In this document: positions 47,305 through 59,235 of the stretch, one piece after another
How the letters are laid out: every line of letters starts with the position of its first letter
Position numbering within the stretch: position 1 is the stretch's first letter
DNA from: Vitellaria paradoxa
Taxonomy: Eukaryota; Streptophyta; Magnoliopsida; Ericales; Sapotaceae
DNA: 64,000 nt
Assembly: GCA_019916065.1 (NCBI GenBank)
Contig: CM034237.1
Span: 1,550,001-1,614,000, forward strand
Direction: 5' to 3'
Translations under genes and position numbers: made by a program
The notes under the pieces: model-generated
Databases searched by the model: none
What the model saw: the letters and a program-made list of their open reading frames with translations, nothing else
Told to the model about the DNA's origin: nothing

Positions 47305-47578
47305 TCTCCCATAAAAGTGTAATGATCTAGCATATAATGAGGGCAATCATGGAGGTGTTACGGTACTAGATTGGGCCTGTGCTGATGGCCGAAGGCTTCT
47401 CAAAGTAGTAGTTGTAAATCCCCCTAAGAAGATCGTCATCTGTGCCCATCTCATCGAAGCTGATGATAGGCTCAACCCTTTTGCTAGTCTTGAACACCAG
47501 CTTCTCGTCCTTGTCCATCACCATTCCTCTCTGGTCTCTGTTCGTCAGCACCACCAACCCTTCCGTCATCCTCGCCAT
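47305..47578 (-). pseudogene. eIF4A-III exon 1, copy C
   Basis: It starts at a good ATG (47576-47578): [10 protein letters not shown], then [20 protein letters not shown] and [19 protein letters not shown]. Just after the Q-motif about 45-50 bases are deleted. The remaining CAGGCCCAATCTAG shows a broken Walker A (GTGKT lost) and stops the frame. The exon end is then cut by a solo LTR. Flanks from 46335 to 46900 match copy B from 41660 to 42212. It keeps the initiation codon that copy B has lost. Confidence 0.85.
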
Positions 47579-47619
47579 TCTCTCTCTATACTAGACCAAA
47601 TTGCAAATACTCTTGCCCT

Positions 47620-48465
47620 ATCTATAAAGATGAAATCGGGCTGGGTTATCCCTGATCCAATATCCAATGGATCAAGTGAGTCCAAGTCAACCAAACCTGC
47701 TAACTACCCAGTTTAACTTTTAATTTTTTTTATAATTAAATAAAAAATCATAAAAACACATTGAAACTCATCAATAAATCTTATTAGGAATTAAATAATT
47801 ACATAATTAACATTTAATCTAAATTACAAATATAGAATCTAAATAAAAAATTATACAAAAAATAGATATTAAATTATTCTATGTATTTTTTACATAAATT
47901 AAGCTCATCACCTGTATTTTAATATAATTTAATTTTAAATTCATTAATTTATTTAATACTATTACTCTTTTGTTAATAACAATAACATAATACAAGAATT
48001 AATCATAATAATACATATAAAATTGTCAATCTTAATCAAGATGTACCCAAACTCCAATAGATAAAAAAAAATTATTATTTAAAAGTACATTCATATCGTG
48101 TTTAAATGTGATTTATATATTTTTTTAGATAATTTAGTGGTATATATTAAATATATATATATATATATATATAATACTGAGAGCAGCAGGCAAGTTTCCT
48201 TTGAAAAAAATTGAAAGAAATAAATATGACAGCAACTAGCATGTTGCCTTTAAAAAAAAAAACTACTAGCAAAGGATCAGATTAAGAGTAGGAAGCAAAG
48301 TTAGCCGGGGGTTAGGCAGGCTGACCAGGGTGCCCCAAGCCCTGAACCAAGTAAAGTGAGCAGGGATAGGTCGAGCTATATGAACACATGAATCAGGGCG
48401 AGGGTGAGTTGATTTTCGAATCAAGTTGTGGATCGACTAGATCCATTTGCATCATTACTTATCTA
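47620..48465. other. About 850-bp insertion in the copy C upstream flank
   Basis: Copy B runs straight from CTACCTATCAGGCTCTTTGC (about 42590). Copy C has CTATCT, then about 850 bp, then TTATCTATCAAGCTTTTTG. TATCT on each side would suit a short target duplication. The interior is AT-rich with a GGATCAAGTGAGTCC-like patch at one end and GGATCGACTAGATCC at the other. No coding is seen. It is probably a non-autonomous transposon of unknown class. Confidence 0.5.
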
Positions 48466-49594
48466 TCAAGCTTTTTGTTTTTCTTTACTTATTTAATTAG
48501 GTTGAAACTGACCCTTGTGCGAGGTTAGGCAACTTTGCGATTTGAGAGTGGGATATTACTAGATGTAAAATAATTTAAAATTAAACTTAAATAACTAATA
48601 AAATTTTAAAATTTACTTCTACTTCTCTATAATGTTGGAATGTAAGTTTGATTTTTTTGAATTCGATTACCAATTTGATTTTCAGCAAAATCGAATTGAA
48701 TCAAATTTAAGACTTGTTTTCAGCAAATTGAATTCATCATAATAATACATGGTGAGTTTGGAATGCAAATTTGGTTAAATTTTTTAATTTTCTCTAAAAT
48801 TTGTTGATAACTTTTATAATTTTTTTTTAATTTTTACCAATTGTTTTCAACTTCTACCAATTTTTTTCTTCAACTTCTATAAACTGTTTTACACTTCTTG
48901 TCACACCCCTAACCTCATAGTTCGAGAAGGACGGCATGGGAATGTGAAAGTAAAAATAAATAAATAAAATCCAATTTAAATTCAATTCACATTGAGTTAA
49001 AGTTATCAATATATCTAAAATTATTACTAATTCTCATGTAAAATAATATGTAATTACATCACTATCAATTTATCAAAAAAATAATTCTCTTTAATATTAT
49101 TTCAAATGACCACATTCAAGGTCTGTACGATTAGATCAAATACTATTATTATGCTTATATTTTCTTAAATTAATGACATCATAAATGTAAATAGTAAACC
49201 TATATCGGTCACATAATTTATAATATTAATAATTAATTTCTCAGTTAAAAAGAATAAACACAATTATTATTACCCATAATTAAGACCAAACTTAGGCTAT
49301 TCAAGCCTAAGCGACCCACCTATCCCACTTTGATAATCAGGTCACTATAATTCCTAGTTTATATATCTTTTTCATAACCCAACTTATGATCAACCAGATA
49401 AACCATACATCTCAATGCCACAGCCACATTATATCAACATCTTAATATAAAATAACATAAATGCAATCTCATGCAATATCAATGTATACTCTAGTCTCCA
49501 TCTAACCCTAACTTTATCCTGGAATGGATTATGCTTAGTAAAGTATGCGAGGTCACCAATCGCATCGTTTACGTTTTACGGCGAATGTTTATCT

Positions 49595-49596
<2 letters not shown>

Positions 49597-49641
<45 letters not shown>
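49597..49641. repeat. (AT)22 microsatellite
   Basis: Uninterrupted, inside the LTR-like insertion. Confidence 0.95.
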
Positions 49642-49643
<2 letters not shown>

Positions 49644-49649
49644 CTAAGT

Positions 49650-49950
49650 GGGGAACCGTGTTACACCTCCACTAATGTAAGACTTATGAGAACCGTGTTA
49701 TATCCCCTAGCCCATCTGCTAAGAAATCATGTCGCACCTCTAGTCAGGCATCCACTTTCCTCAAACAGGGTACAATCACAGGTAAAAAACCATGTTACAC
49801 CCCTGACCCTTTTGTCAGAGAACCGTGTTACAGTCCTGATAAGGCATCTACTTAACTTAAGCAGGAAATCAATATAAACAGCGATTAGAGGACCGAGTTG
49901 CACCTCTAATTAGTTAAGAATCAAAGGAACCATGTTATACATTTAGTCAG
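49650..49950. repeat. GAACCGTGTTACACC short repeats
   Basis: Seven degenerate copies (for example GAACCGTGTTACACC, GAACCGTGTTATATC, AACCATGTTACACC, GACCGAGTTGCACC) occur at 30-60 base intervals, some followed by AGGCATCTACTT. A second short-repeat patch (CCAGACACCCAAAATAGC type) lies at 50385-50530. Such subrepeats are usual inside large plant LTRs. Confidence 0.75.
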
Positions 49951-51017
49951 GCATCTACTTAGTTGAAGCAGAAAATTAATATAATAGCATCTTAAGATTA
50001 ACATCCCAATTCCAATAATTAAACTCTAGCTATATATATTGACCGGGGATCATCCAGTATTTTCAAAATCTTATTTCATTATTTCTCAAAATTATGGATC
50101 CCATCCATACCTGTGCCTCGGCACGTCAATAATATCAATATGGCACTTTCGGCCAATTAATAATCACAGCATAAAATCAAATGATACAACCCCAGCCCAT
50201 GCACATGACAGGCTCAATTATGTAAAATAAATATCATTTTAATATAAACATGCATTCTTATTAGGTTCAATGATAATTTGGGGTTCCTTTTATCCTGAAG
50301 AATCTTTGATAAATAGGTTTGGGCACAAAACATATCTTTTGAAATCAAATTATAACATTTTTAGAAATTTACCAAACTAGTGTTTGGACACCCTAAATTA
50401 CGGTCTAGACACTTTCCCAGTCTGAACACCCAAAATAGCTGGTCCAGACACCCAAAATAGCCGATTCAAACACTTCCGGTCCGAACACCCTGGTCACTCG
50501 TTCCAAACATCAAAGTCCAGCGCCCAGTTCTTAGGTTCGTTTTCAATAAAACCCAATTCTAATTCATTCCCCAAATCACTAATTCAAGCCTCAATCTCAA
50601 CAATAACTCATGTATAAACACTTAAAACCATATATTTCTATAACACTTAATCGAAGAATAACTCAAATATATGCAAAATTTTCACATTCATGTGCATATA
50701 TATACACACATTCATATATAAATATATATACACAAATCTCAGGATATTCAACCAAATCAGGCATGTATATATTTCAAAATTATCTTAACAATGTTTAGAA
50801 CACGAATATAAGTCCCACACAACTTGAATCCGAGGAGAAAATAAGAAATGAGAAGACTTAGGTTTCGATTCTTAAACTTTAAATATCCATATCCTTTACC
50901 TCAAGTAAAATCACGAGAAAGAATACTGACATGACATTCAAGGTATCGAATACTACCCTGATCCGTCGACATTTCTTCCTGGAACCCATTTTCTCTCTAC
51001 TCTCTATCTCTTCTTTC

Positions 51018-51021
<4 letters not shown>

Positions 51022-51050
<29 letters not shown>

Positions 51051-51053
51051 CCC
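51022..51053. repeat. (CT)n tract
   Basis: Pyrimidine run near the end of the LTR-like insertion, next to a purine-rich AAAGAAGAAG tract (51080-51135). Confidence 0.85.
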
Positions 51054-51925
51054 TCCCTTGGTCAAGAATCCGCTAGAAATAAAGAAGAAGAAAGAAGAAA
51101 AGAAAAAGAAATGAAGGAAATGAAAGAGAAAAGAATGGCAAGGTCGATGGTCTAGTTGTCCAACCTAATACCACTTTGAGCCAAATTTGGCTGAGGAAAA
51201 ATAAAATAAACCTAACTAAACAAACTCTATCTCGGCCTAATTATTTTATTGACCCAAAATAATATATAAATGGTCAAAATAAATACTAGGTATTACACTG
51301 TTTGAGCAATACATCGAACAAGTTTATTTATTTTTTATTATTTTTTGCTAAAATCTAGCACTCTGAATATGCACATGAATGATTAATCCTGTGCTATGCA
51401 CGAAATTTATATATGTTTAAAATATAAAAATGAATAACACATATTTAAACTGAAATAAATAAATAAATTGCCACTTACTTTGAAAAATTTAAGGGTAAAG
51501 TACAAAAATCTCATTTACAGCTTACTCTCAGTATTACTTTAGTCTCGCAGGTTTCAATTGTAACAGTCAAATCTTCACACTTTCGGTCAAGTATCAATTT
51601 GATCCTTCTATTATTTGATTGCTAGAAATGACTGTTAGACTAAGGATAAAATGATAATTTTATTTATAATTTTATTTATAATTTACCCTCAGTGTCACTT
51701 TAATCCTTTACGTTTTTAATTATAACAATCGAATTCCTACGCTTTCGATGTATATTTGAAATATATTTTATTAAATTACATAACTTATTTTAATTTGAAA
51801 TATATCTTATTAAATTATTTTAATAAATAAAATATTTAAATTATATTTAATATATTTTCTTTTATTGAATTAAAGTGTTTTTCTTAAATAATATGATTAA
51901 ATTAATAATATAATTAAAATATATT

Positions 51926-52025
51926 NNNNNNNNNNNNNNNNNNNNNNNNNNNNNNNNNNNNNNNNNNNNNNNNNNNNNNNNNNNNNNNNNNNNNNNNNNN
52001 NNNNNNNNNNNNNNNNNNNNNNNNN
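51926..52025. other. Assembly gap (100 N)
   Basis: Exactly 100 N, the usual placeholder for a gap of unknown size. It falls in the 3' end of the RTE LINE, so its true 3' end is not visible. Confidence 0.98.
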
Positions 52026-54852
52026 CTCCTCGTTCCTAATCCTATCTTTCCTTAAATCCCGCACATCCACCTTAGCATCAACTGCCATTTTTGCCATAAT
52101 ATGCTTTCTGCTGCTTACTGCCCACACTCTGATCCTTAGCAGCGCTGGTCTAACCGCCACCTTATAATACTTTCCTTTTACCTTGAGGGGACTTTTCGGT
52201 CGCAACAAGACCCCGAAGCACTCCTCCATTGGTTCCCCGGCTTGAATCTGTGACTTACATCAGTATCAATTCCTTCATCTTGTTGCACCATAGATCCAAG
52301 GTACCTAAATTTATCTTTCCTCAATCTTTTGTGTGCCTAAACTTATTTCTATACTACCCGTTATCCTACTTTGACTAAACTTACATTTCATATATTCTGT
52401 CTTGCATCGATTTAGCCTAAACCCTTTTGTCTCTAACGTTTCCCGCCACAATTCTAGCTTAGCATTCACTCATTCTCTCGTCTCATTTACTAAAACAATC
52501 TCAGCTGCAAATAGCATACACCACGGCACCTCATCCTGAATATGTATTGTAATCTCATCCATAACTAAAGCAAATAAATACGGGCTTAACGCGAGCCTTC
52601 ATGTAAACCAATCGTGATAGGGAACTCGTTAGTCTCTCCACCAGTCGTCCGTATAGGTGTCATGACTTTATCATACATATCCTTTATCGCCTCAAAATAT
52701 GCGACACACGCTCCTTTCTTTTCCAATACTCTCCATAGAATCTCCCTATGAATCCAGTCATATGCCTTCTCCAAATCGATGAACACCATATGTAAATCTT
52801 TTTGACCTTCTCTATACTGTTCCATTAACCTCCTCAAGAGAAAGATAGCCTCCATAGTTGATCTTCCAGGCATGAAATCAAATTGATTATCTGAAACTTT
52901 TGTTGTCCTTCTTAGTCTTCTCTCAAACTCTTTCTCATAATTTCATCGTATGACTCATCAATTTAATCCCGCGGTAGTTCGCACAGTTCTGAATATCTCC
53001 TTTGTTCTTGTATATGGGTATAAGGATACTTTTTCTCCATGCATCAGGCATCTTCTTGCTCTTTAGCACTACATTAAAAGTTTTGTGTCCACCAACTTAT
53101 GCCATCTTCTCCTAAGCCCTCCAAACCTCAATAGGGATACCATTTGGCCCATTACTTTTTCCCATTTTCATCCTTTTTAATACTTCTTTACTTCTTCCTT
53201 ACTGATTCTTCTATAGAATATAAGATTTAATTCTTTCCTAAAAGTGGTAAACTACCTTAATTGTATGTCACTACTACTACTGCTTTCGTTAATAACTTGT
53301 AGAAGTAGCTCTTCAACGCTCCTTTGTCTCCTCTTCATTACTAATACCTTTTCATCCTCATCCTTATTGCATTTAACTTGGTTTAAATCCTTGGTCTGTC
53401 TATATCTGGATTTAGCAAGCTTGAATATCTCTCTTTCGCCCTCCTTAGTGTCAAGTCGCCTATATAAATCCTCAAATGTCTTTGCTTTAGCCTCACCTAA
53501 CTGCCTTTTTGGTTTCTCTTCTAGCTCTCTATACCTCTCCAAATTCGCTTCATTTTGGTCGTTTTGCTAAGATTTAAAATACTCTCTTTTAACTCTTATC
53601 TTGTCTTGGACGGCCTCGTTCCACCACCATGCCTTTTCTGTGCCAGAGCACTCCTTTGGATTCTCCTAAGACTTCTTTCCCTACCTCCCTAATACACTTG
53701 CTACCTTATCCCACATAATATCTGCACTCTTACTTACCGTCCAAACGTCTTCCTTTAGTACTCTTTCCCTGAATGCTGGTTGCTTATCACCTTTCAGTTC
53801 CACCATTTAGTCTTTGAGTATCTATACGATTCTTTTTTCTAGTCCACCTTTGAAGCTGCACATCTATGACCAACACATATGTTGAGCAGTCAAGCTCTCC
53901 CCGGTATAACTTTACAATCTTACAAGTTTTGCGGTCTTTTTTCTAGTTAAGAAGAAGTCAATATGTGTCCTTGAGGAACCACTCTTATAAGTCACCAAAT
54001 GTTCTCTCTCTTCCTAAAAAAGGTGTTCGTTACCATGAGATCATAAGTCACTGCAAACTCCAAAATTCTCTCTACTTCATTTCTATTACTGTAACTATAT
54101 CACCCATGCACTCCTATGTATCCATCTACGTCGCGTCCTATATGACCGTTCAAATCTCCTCCTATAAAGACCATATCTCCTTGAGGTATCTCTAATAGCA
54201 TTCCTTCCAAGTCTTCCCAAACTTCTCCTTATGTACATCTCTTAAGCCCACCTGGGGGGTATAAGCACTAATTACGTTTACTATCTCTTCTCCTAACACT
54301 AACTTAATTGCAATAATCCTATCTTCACAGTGTTTTATATTACTATATCTTCCTTTAGGTTCTTGCTTACTACTATGCTGACCCCATTTCTCGATCTATT
54401 AAGTCCCATATACCATAACTTATACCCAGTCTTCTCAATCTCTCTAGCTTTCTGTCCCACTCACTTCGTCTCTTGCAAGCAATTGTGATTTTTCTCCTTT
54501 TCATTGTATCCACCACTTTTATAAGTTTCCCAGTTAAGCTCCCTATTCTAAGTACCTAATCTCAGCCTTCTATTTTGGACTAACTTTCTTGCCCTCCCCA
54601 CTCGTCCAAGAAAGTGTGAGGACCCTTGCCTATTTAACACTGCACTGCACCCGGGCGCTAATGCAACGGTCCTTGCTTATTTAACACTGTACTCGGACCA
54701 TACAGCGCGTTGCTAAGTAGAGAATGCCCCCACGAAATCTCATTAGGTGTCAGAAAATCCATAAAAAAATTCGACAAGGTTTTACGCTAGCTGTCGACTA
54801 CCTAACACAACCCTCCTCCTTTATCCAGGTTTGGGACCGGCTATGAAAAAAA
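52026..54852 (-). mobile_element. RTE-type LINE, degenerate, nearly full length
   Basis: Read on the minus strand, the 5' end lies near 54852 (GGTCCCAAACCTGGATAAAG then a GTCGAC leader). The endonuclease part follows with pieces like YKLWYMGLNRSRNG-, SAYTPQVGLKEMY- and MVFIGGDLNGHIGRD-like, with shifts. The reverse transcriptase follows: MPGRSTMEAIFLLRRLMEQY, HMVFIDLEKAYDWIHREILW and [11 protein letters not shown]. The catalytic FADD box reads FAAE (near 52530), so the enzyme is dead. A one-base loss after GLHEGS also shifts the frame. The end before the gap reads PLKVKGKYYKVAVRPALL to DLRKDRIRNEE, as in RTE C-termini. The family match is from recall. It lies upstream of, and in opposite orientation to, the PAP-phosphatase remnant. 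Confidence 0.85.
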
Positions 54853-55600
54853 CATAGGCGAAGTTAGGAATTGGACTTTATGATTGTGGAGAATTAATTG
54901 GAAAATTAAGTCCTATTCTTAATTGGACTTTGAGGCAACATTTGTATATTTAAATAGACTCTTGTCAAAGAAAAATTGAAGGGCATTAATTAATATCTTT
55001 GGAAGAATATTTTCTAAACTTCAACATATCATATTGAGGGTTAATTGTTCTTCATTGAAGCAAGAACGACCACAATATCTTCATTGTTCTTGAAAAGAAT
55101 ATTGAACAATTGTGAGTTCTAACAAGTGTTGTTTAAAGACATGGTGGGTTCTAGCCAAGATTGATAGCGGAGGCAATTGCATGGGCTCCGGTGCATCTTG
55201 GGTCTAGTGAGAAAGAGTAAATTCAAGTGAGGATGGATTTAGACGATCTTGTAATGGGGTAACTTTTGTAACTAATATTTTATATAGTGAATTCTTTTTC
55301 GGCTTAGTTACCTAATAGATTCAGGGTTTAACATTGAATGTTTCTAGGATTTCTTTGTTAAATCTTATGCCTTTATCTCTTTGATTTAATCACGCGATTT
55401 CAATTTTGTTTTTTTATTGGTTGTGTTTGTTTGAATTTCCATATAAGCTATGTTTAAAATTTCAGCATTCATATTTCCTTTTGTCATACACTGGATGTAC
55501 ATATTTCTATTTCATACTGCATTTCTTTTTATTACATGTTTCTATTTCATATGGCATTTCTTTTTATCCTCTTAAGCTAAGATTTAACTGGAATTTTCAG
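54853..55600. other. Non-coding gap between LINE and phosphatase exons
   Basis: The missing 5' exons of the PAP phosphatase (including the DPIDGT metal-binding region) would be expected here or further upstream. None is visible. Confidence 0.45.
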
Positions 55601-57393
55601 GTAGGCTTGGCTCTTGTAGTTGAGGGAGAGATTGTAATTGGAGTTATGGGCTGCCCAATTGGCAAGAAGATATTCCCAGGAAATCCATGGCTGAAGCCAC
55701 AAAATCTGGGAATATTAGATCTGGATCAGGAGTCATTATGGTGGCTCATGTTGGCTGTGGAACATGGACAAAGCAGTTACCTGCTATGCTGATCGCCACT
55801 ACCAAGATTCCTAACAGTTGGACCAGATGCTTTGTTGATAGGTGTAACTTAGTTTTGAGGCACGCTATTGTATTCCAGATAGTCAAACATGGGAGTCATT
55901 GCCTCTATCCACTTCATTCGATGCAGCAACTAATGCAGAGAGTGTTAATGAGAAACAAATTCTCCTTCTGCCTACATGTTGTGGAAGGTTTGTTCTTCTT
56001 CCATTACTATTATGACATTTCCTAACATTGGCATTTACTTGAAACTTTGATTCTTATATGTAGTAATAAAGAAGTACAGACACTTGTAGAAAAGTATGGT
56101 CTCTGTGTGAACACAAGCCGGACACGGACACTTTTGTGACACTACTTCGACACATGTCTAGCACTTGTCTAAACTTGGCCATCATTTTGTAAACATTTTG
56201 AGATTTGGACTTTCGTTAGACAGTTGGGGTTCACTCATATCTATCTCTTACAATAAATGGAACACATTACGAGTTTGAAGAAAAAAAATCAAATAATAAA
56301 ATATCAGCTATATGCCTTTATAATTGTTAAGTTCATCCTCTATTTTTTAATTTTAGGAATTTTAATATCAAAACTTCTAGTTCATTTTATGTATATTGTT
56401 TCTAAGATGGATATTTGGTCTTTTTGTTCTTATTTTTTTACCAACTTGTAAAATGAAAAAATATTTCTTGCTGCTGTGATTGTGATGCTTGTCCAAAAAA
56501 ATAAAAAGCAATTCTCAATATTTTGATGTAAATATGTATGTATGTGTATGTATTTGCGATATAAATAATAGTAGAAATATATAATTTTGTAAATACGTCA
56601 GTTATTATTTCTTCAGTGACAACAGGTTGACTTTCTAGATTGCTTGAAAATGAACTAAGAAATCTCTTTGTTTCTAAGGGCCTCTTATTTATTTTTTACG
56701 AACCAGGAAGCATGTTAGATTTGTACCACTTGTTTTGACTTGCTTTTTGCATTATGCTTCTTTAACCCTTTTGCTCAAGGGAACCAGAAAATTGATTATC
56801 ATCTTGCCTTTTTTATGGTCTTTATATATATTGCATCTGATAGAGTTTTGTTGTTTTTCGTGTTTAGCTTGTGCAAGTACTTAATGGTTGCTTCAGGTAG
56901 GGCCTCTGTTTTCATTCTTCGTGCAAGGACCCAAACAATTATCAAGGTATCAAATTATTCTATTAATCATTGTGTATTGAAAATTGTCTCGGGACATGGT
57001 TTGATTCTTCATCTCATCTACATGACAGGCTTGGGACCATGCTGTTGGGATGATATGTGTTCATGAAGCAGGCGGAAAGGTGTGCATCTCTCCTTAGGCA
57101 TTGGGATGTTTGTATGCCAAATGGTTTTATTTATAGTTCTCGTGCATGCACATTTTGAGTGGCCATTATCTACTGTTTATCATAAAACAGAACAATTTGG
57201 GTTCTTTCTTGTAAGTTTAATGCTAATGATTAAGCTGTTATTAGGTGACTGACTGGAGGGGGAGTCAACTTGATCTCGCAGCAGATCAAACTGACCGAAG
57301 GTTCATATTTCCTTCAGGCGGTGTTTTGTGACAAATAGCAGCTTACATAGCAATCTACTAAAGATGATCTCATCTAGGTCATCAGTTCTTTAA
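55601..57393 (+). pseudogene. PAP-specific phosphatase (HAL2-like), C-terminal half
   Basis: Four exons. 55601-55987 starts VGLALVVEGEIVIGVMGCP, then after a frameshift reads SGVIMVAHVGCGTWTKQL and NSWTRCFVD. A second shift precedes its end, LLLPTCCG. 56868-56946 reads LCKYLMVASGRASVFILRAR. 57029-57079 reads AWDHAVGMICVHEAGGK, the WDxAxG metal-binding motif of the inositol monophosphatase superfamily. 57245-57393 reads VTDWRGSQLDLAADQTDRRF and ends near a TAA. There a one-base loss after SGGVL makes an early TGA. All splice sites are AG/GT. It resembles the plant organellar putative PAP (3'-phosphoadenosine 5'-phosphate) phosphatase (recalled). The N-terminal half with the DPxDGT motif is missing, so it is a 5'-truncated pseudogene. 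Confidence 0.85.
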
Positions 57394-58781
57394 TGGCATT
57401 GGGTACTCAATTCTATCATTCATTTATATTATTTTTGCTAAAGGATGTTGTTTCTATCTTTCTACAATTCTTGAATGGCTTCTCAATTTGCAAACATCAT
57501 TTCTTGTGAGATCCCCAAAGTTTTAAATTGTTATGCAAGATCCTTCATGTAAGCTGGGCAATAACAATGTACCCAAAACAAATTCTACTAGTGTCTGAAC
57601 TTACCTTGTCTTGTTATCTTCACATCTTTTAAAGAAGAAGAAAATGTATGGTGCAGGGGAGTTTTAATTGAACTTCAGTCCTGCGGCGAACTTTCAGGCA
57701 ATGCACTGAGAGTACTGAATGGTTCCACGGGGTTCTATGCTACAAAATTCAGTCACATTTTTTTTTGATAGGTTCAAAAATCAGATATTAGTGTTTTGAA
57801 AGCGATTTCCAAGGGGTAATGAATACATGGCTTGCAGTGCTCAACTGAAATGCAAGTCCTAGGCAATGTAACCATGGGGAAGGCACATTCTTGTGGTGAC
57901 ATTTGCAGGCAAGTAATTATTTGGATTTGTCCGAGTGCTTTTGACTGCTATTGATGGCTGAGTCTGGGGGCTTTAACCTCAAATTTACATGACACCTTGG
58001 AGGATAATTATTATTATTTTGATGCAGATTACTTAACGGAACCACAACTTTGAGTCTCTTTGTCAAGAATGGAGCTTAAGCTGCTTGAATATCTCGTTAG
58101 GAGCACATTGGGAGGAACTATCTAAGGTAGAAATGTAGTGAGAGAAGAATTATGTGCTTGTTAAGAAACTTTATTTAGTGAGGGATGATAGAGCAGCCTG
58201 GAAAGGTGAAGGACACGACTAGCGATGAGCCTGTTCTTTAGTATTTACGCAATACATAGGAAAATAAATGGATTCAAAATCAGTGCAGTGTCAGTCTTTT
58301 TCATACTAGCACCGTTCAAAGATCAAGCATATGCTTTGTAACTTCTAAGCTCCGATGGGGTTCCTATAGCATGTAAAATTATGTTATGTGGACTCTTCTA
58401 CATGTAGACATACTTATGTTAGATATTTGACTCTTCAGTAAGGATGTTTGGATAAGGTTATGATATATATGCCTCCCGCATAGATAATTATTCGTAGATA
58501 CAAACATATTTATAATTGAATTACGACACACGGTTATGTGTAAAGCTTAAATTTCATGCATATCCTATAAAATAAAATAATGATATTAAATGTACGAATA
58601 TTTTGTCGTGTCTCTGTATCCTTTGAATTAAAGAATTGATGGATTTAACTCTTAGACATGTACTTATACTCAAGTCCCTGTAACGTTTTGTAAAATTAGT
58701 TGTTCATTCATCCAATTCTTCCACCCTTGCATTTTGTTTAATCTGATCTAGGAAACCCTTGGTCATTCAAATGTGTGAAAT
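57394..58781. other. Unassigned stretch downstream of the phosphatase
   Basis: Possible 3' untranslated sequence and unrelated DNA. A short RLLNGTTTLSLFVKNGA-stop frame near 58025 is open but unsupported. Confidence 0.35.
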
Positions 58782-59050
58782 TAGGGGTGACAATATTAGA
58801 CAACAGAAAAACACGACATGAACATCATCGACGTTAACACGAAGTTACTGTGAAAATACAAACATGATATGATACAAAACTTTGACGCGAAACTAACATG
58901 ATTTGGTCTAATTTGAAATAAATTAATTATATAAGATATTCATTAAATTCTAAGATTTTTGAGCGTGAACACGAATGTAAATAAATTGACACGCGTTGAC
59001 ACAAATTATGAATCCAAGCATAACACAACGCAATCTAACTGCCACCCCTA
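58782..59050. mobile_element. hAT-like MITE, 8-bp target duplication
   Basis: Ends TAGGGGTGACA and, reversed, TAGGGGTGGCA match at 10 of 11 positions. The flanks TGTGAAAT (58774-58781) and TGTGAAAA (59051-59058) match at seven of eight bases. The 269-bp interior is rich in ACACGA-type words and has no coding capacity. An 8-bp target duplication points to the hAT superfamily. Confidence 0.82.
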
Positions 59051-59235
59051 TGTGAAAATATGCGAATTATCTTGACATGTACTACCACAATACTAGCCAT
59101 TTGAATCAAATTACCAGATGCAACAGGAAATTGAGAAGTGCAGGTCACTATTTGGCTTTGTGGTTACCTTTGAACTCTGCTGAGTTCTGTGTCCGGTTAT
59201 TTTCATCCATGAAATGCCTCTCCATTGTATTACAG

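Larger units (their letters stand above)
48899..51298. mobile_element. Long LTR-like insertion (TG..CA, about 2.4 kb)
   Basis: It starts TGTCACACCCCTAACCTC and ends GGTATTACA. It contains families of short internal repeats, a long AT run and a pyrimidine-rich tract, and no domain. Both outer flanks resemble the region upstream of exon 1 copy B: the CACTGTGCACGAATTTT motif at 43060 returns as TGTGCTATGCACGAAATTT near 51395. That shows the 2.4 kb was inserted into duplicated sequence. No clear 5-bp target duplication (CTTCT against CTGTT). Best read as a solo LTR of a large-LTR retroelement; orientation unresolved. Confidence 0.5.
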
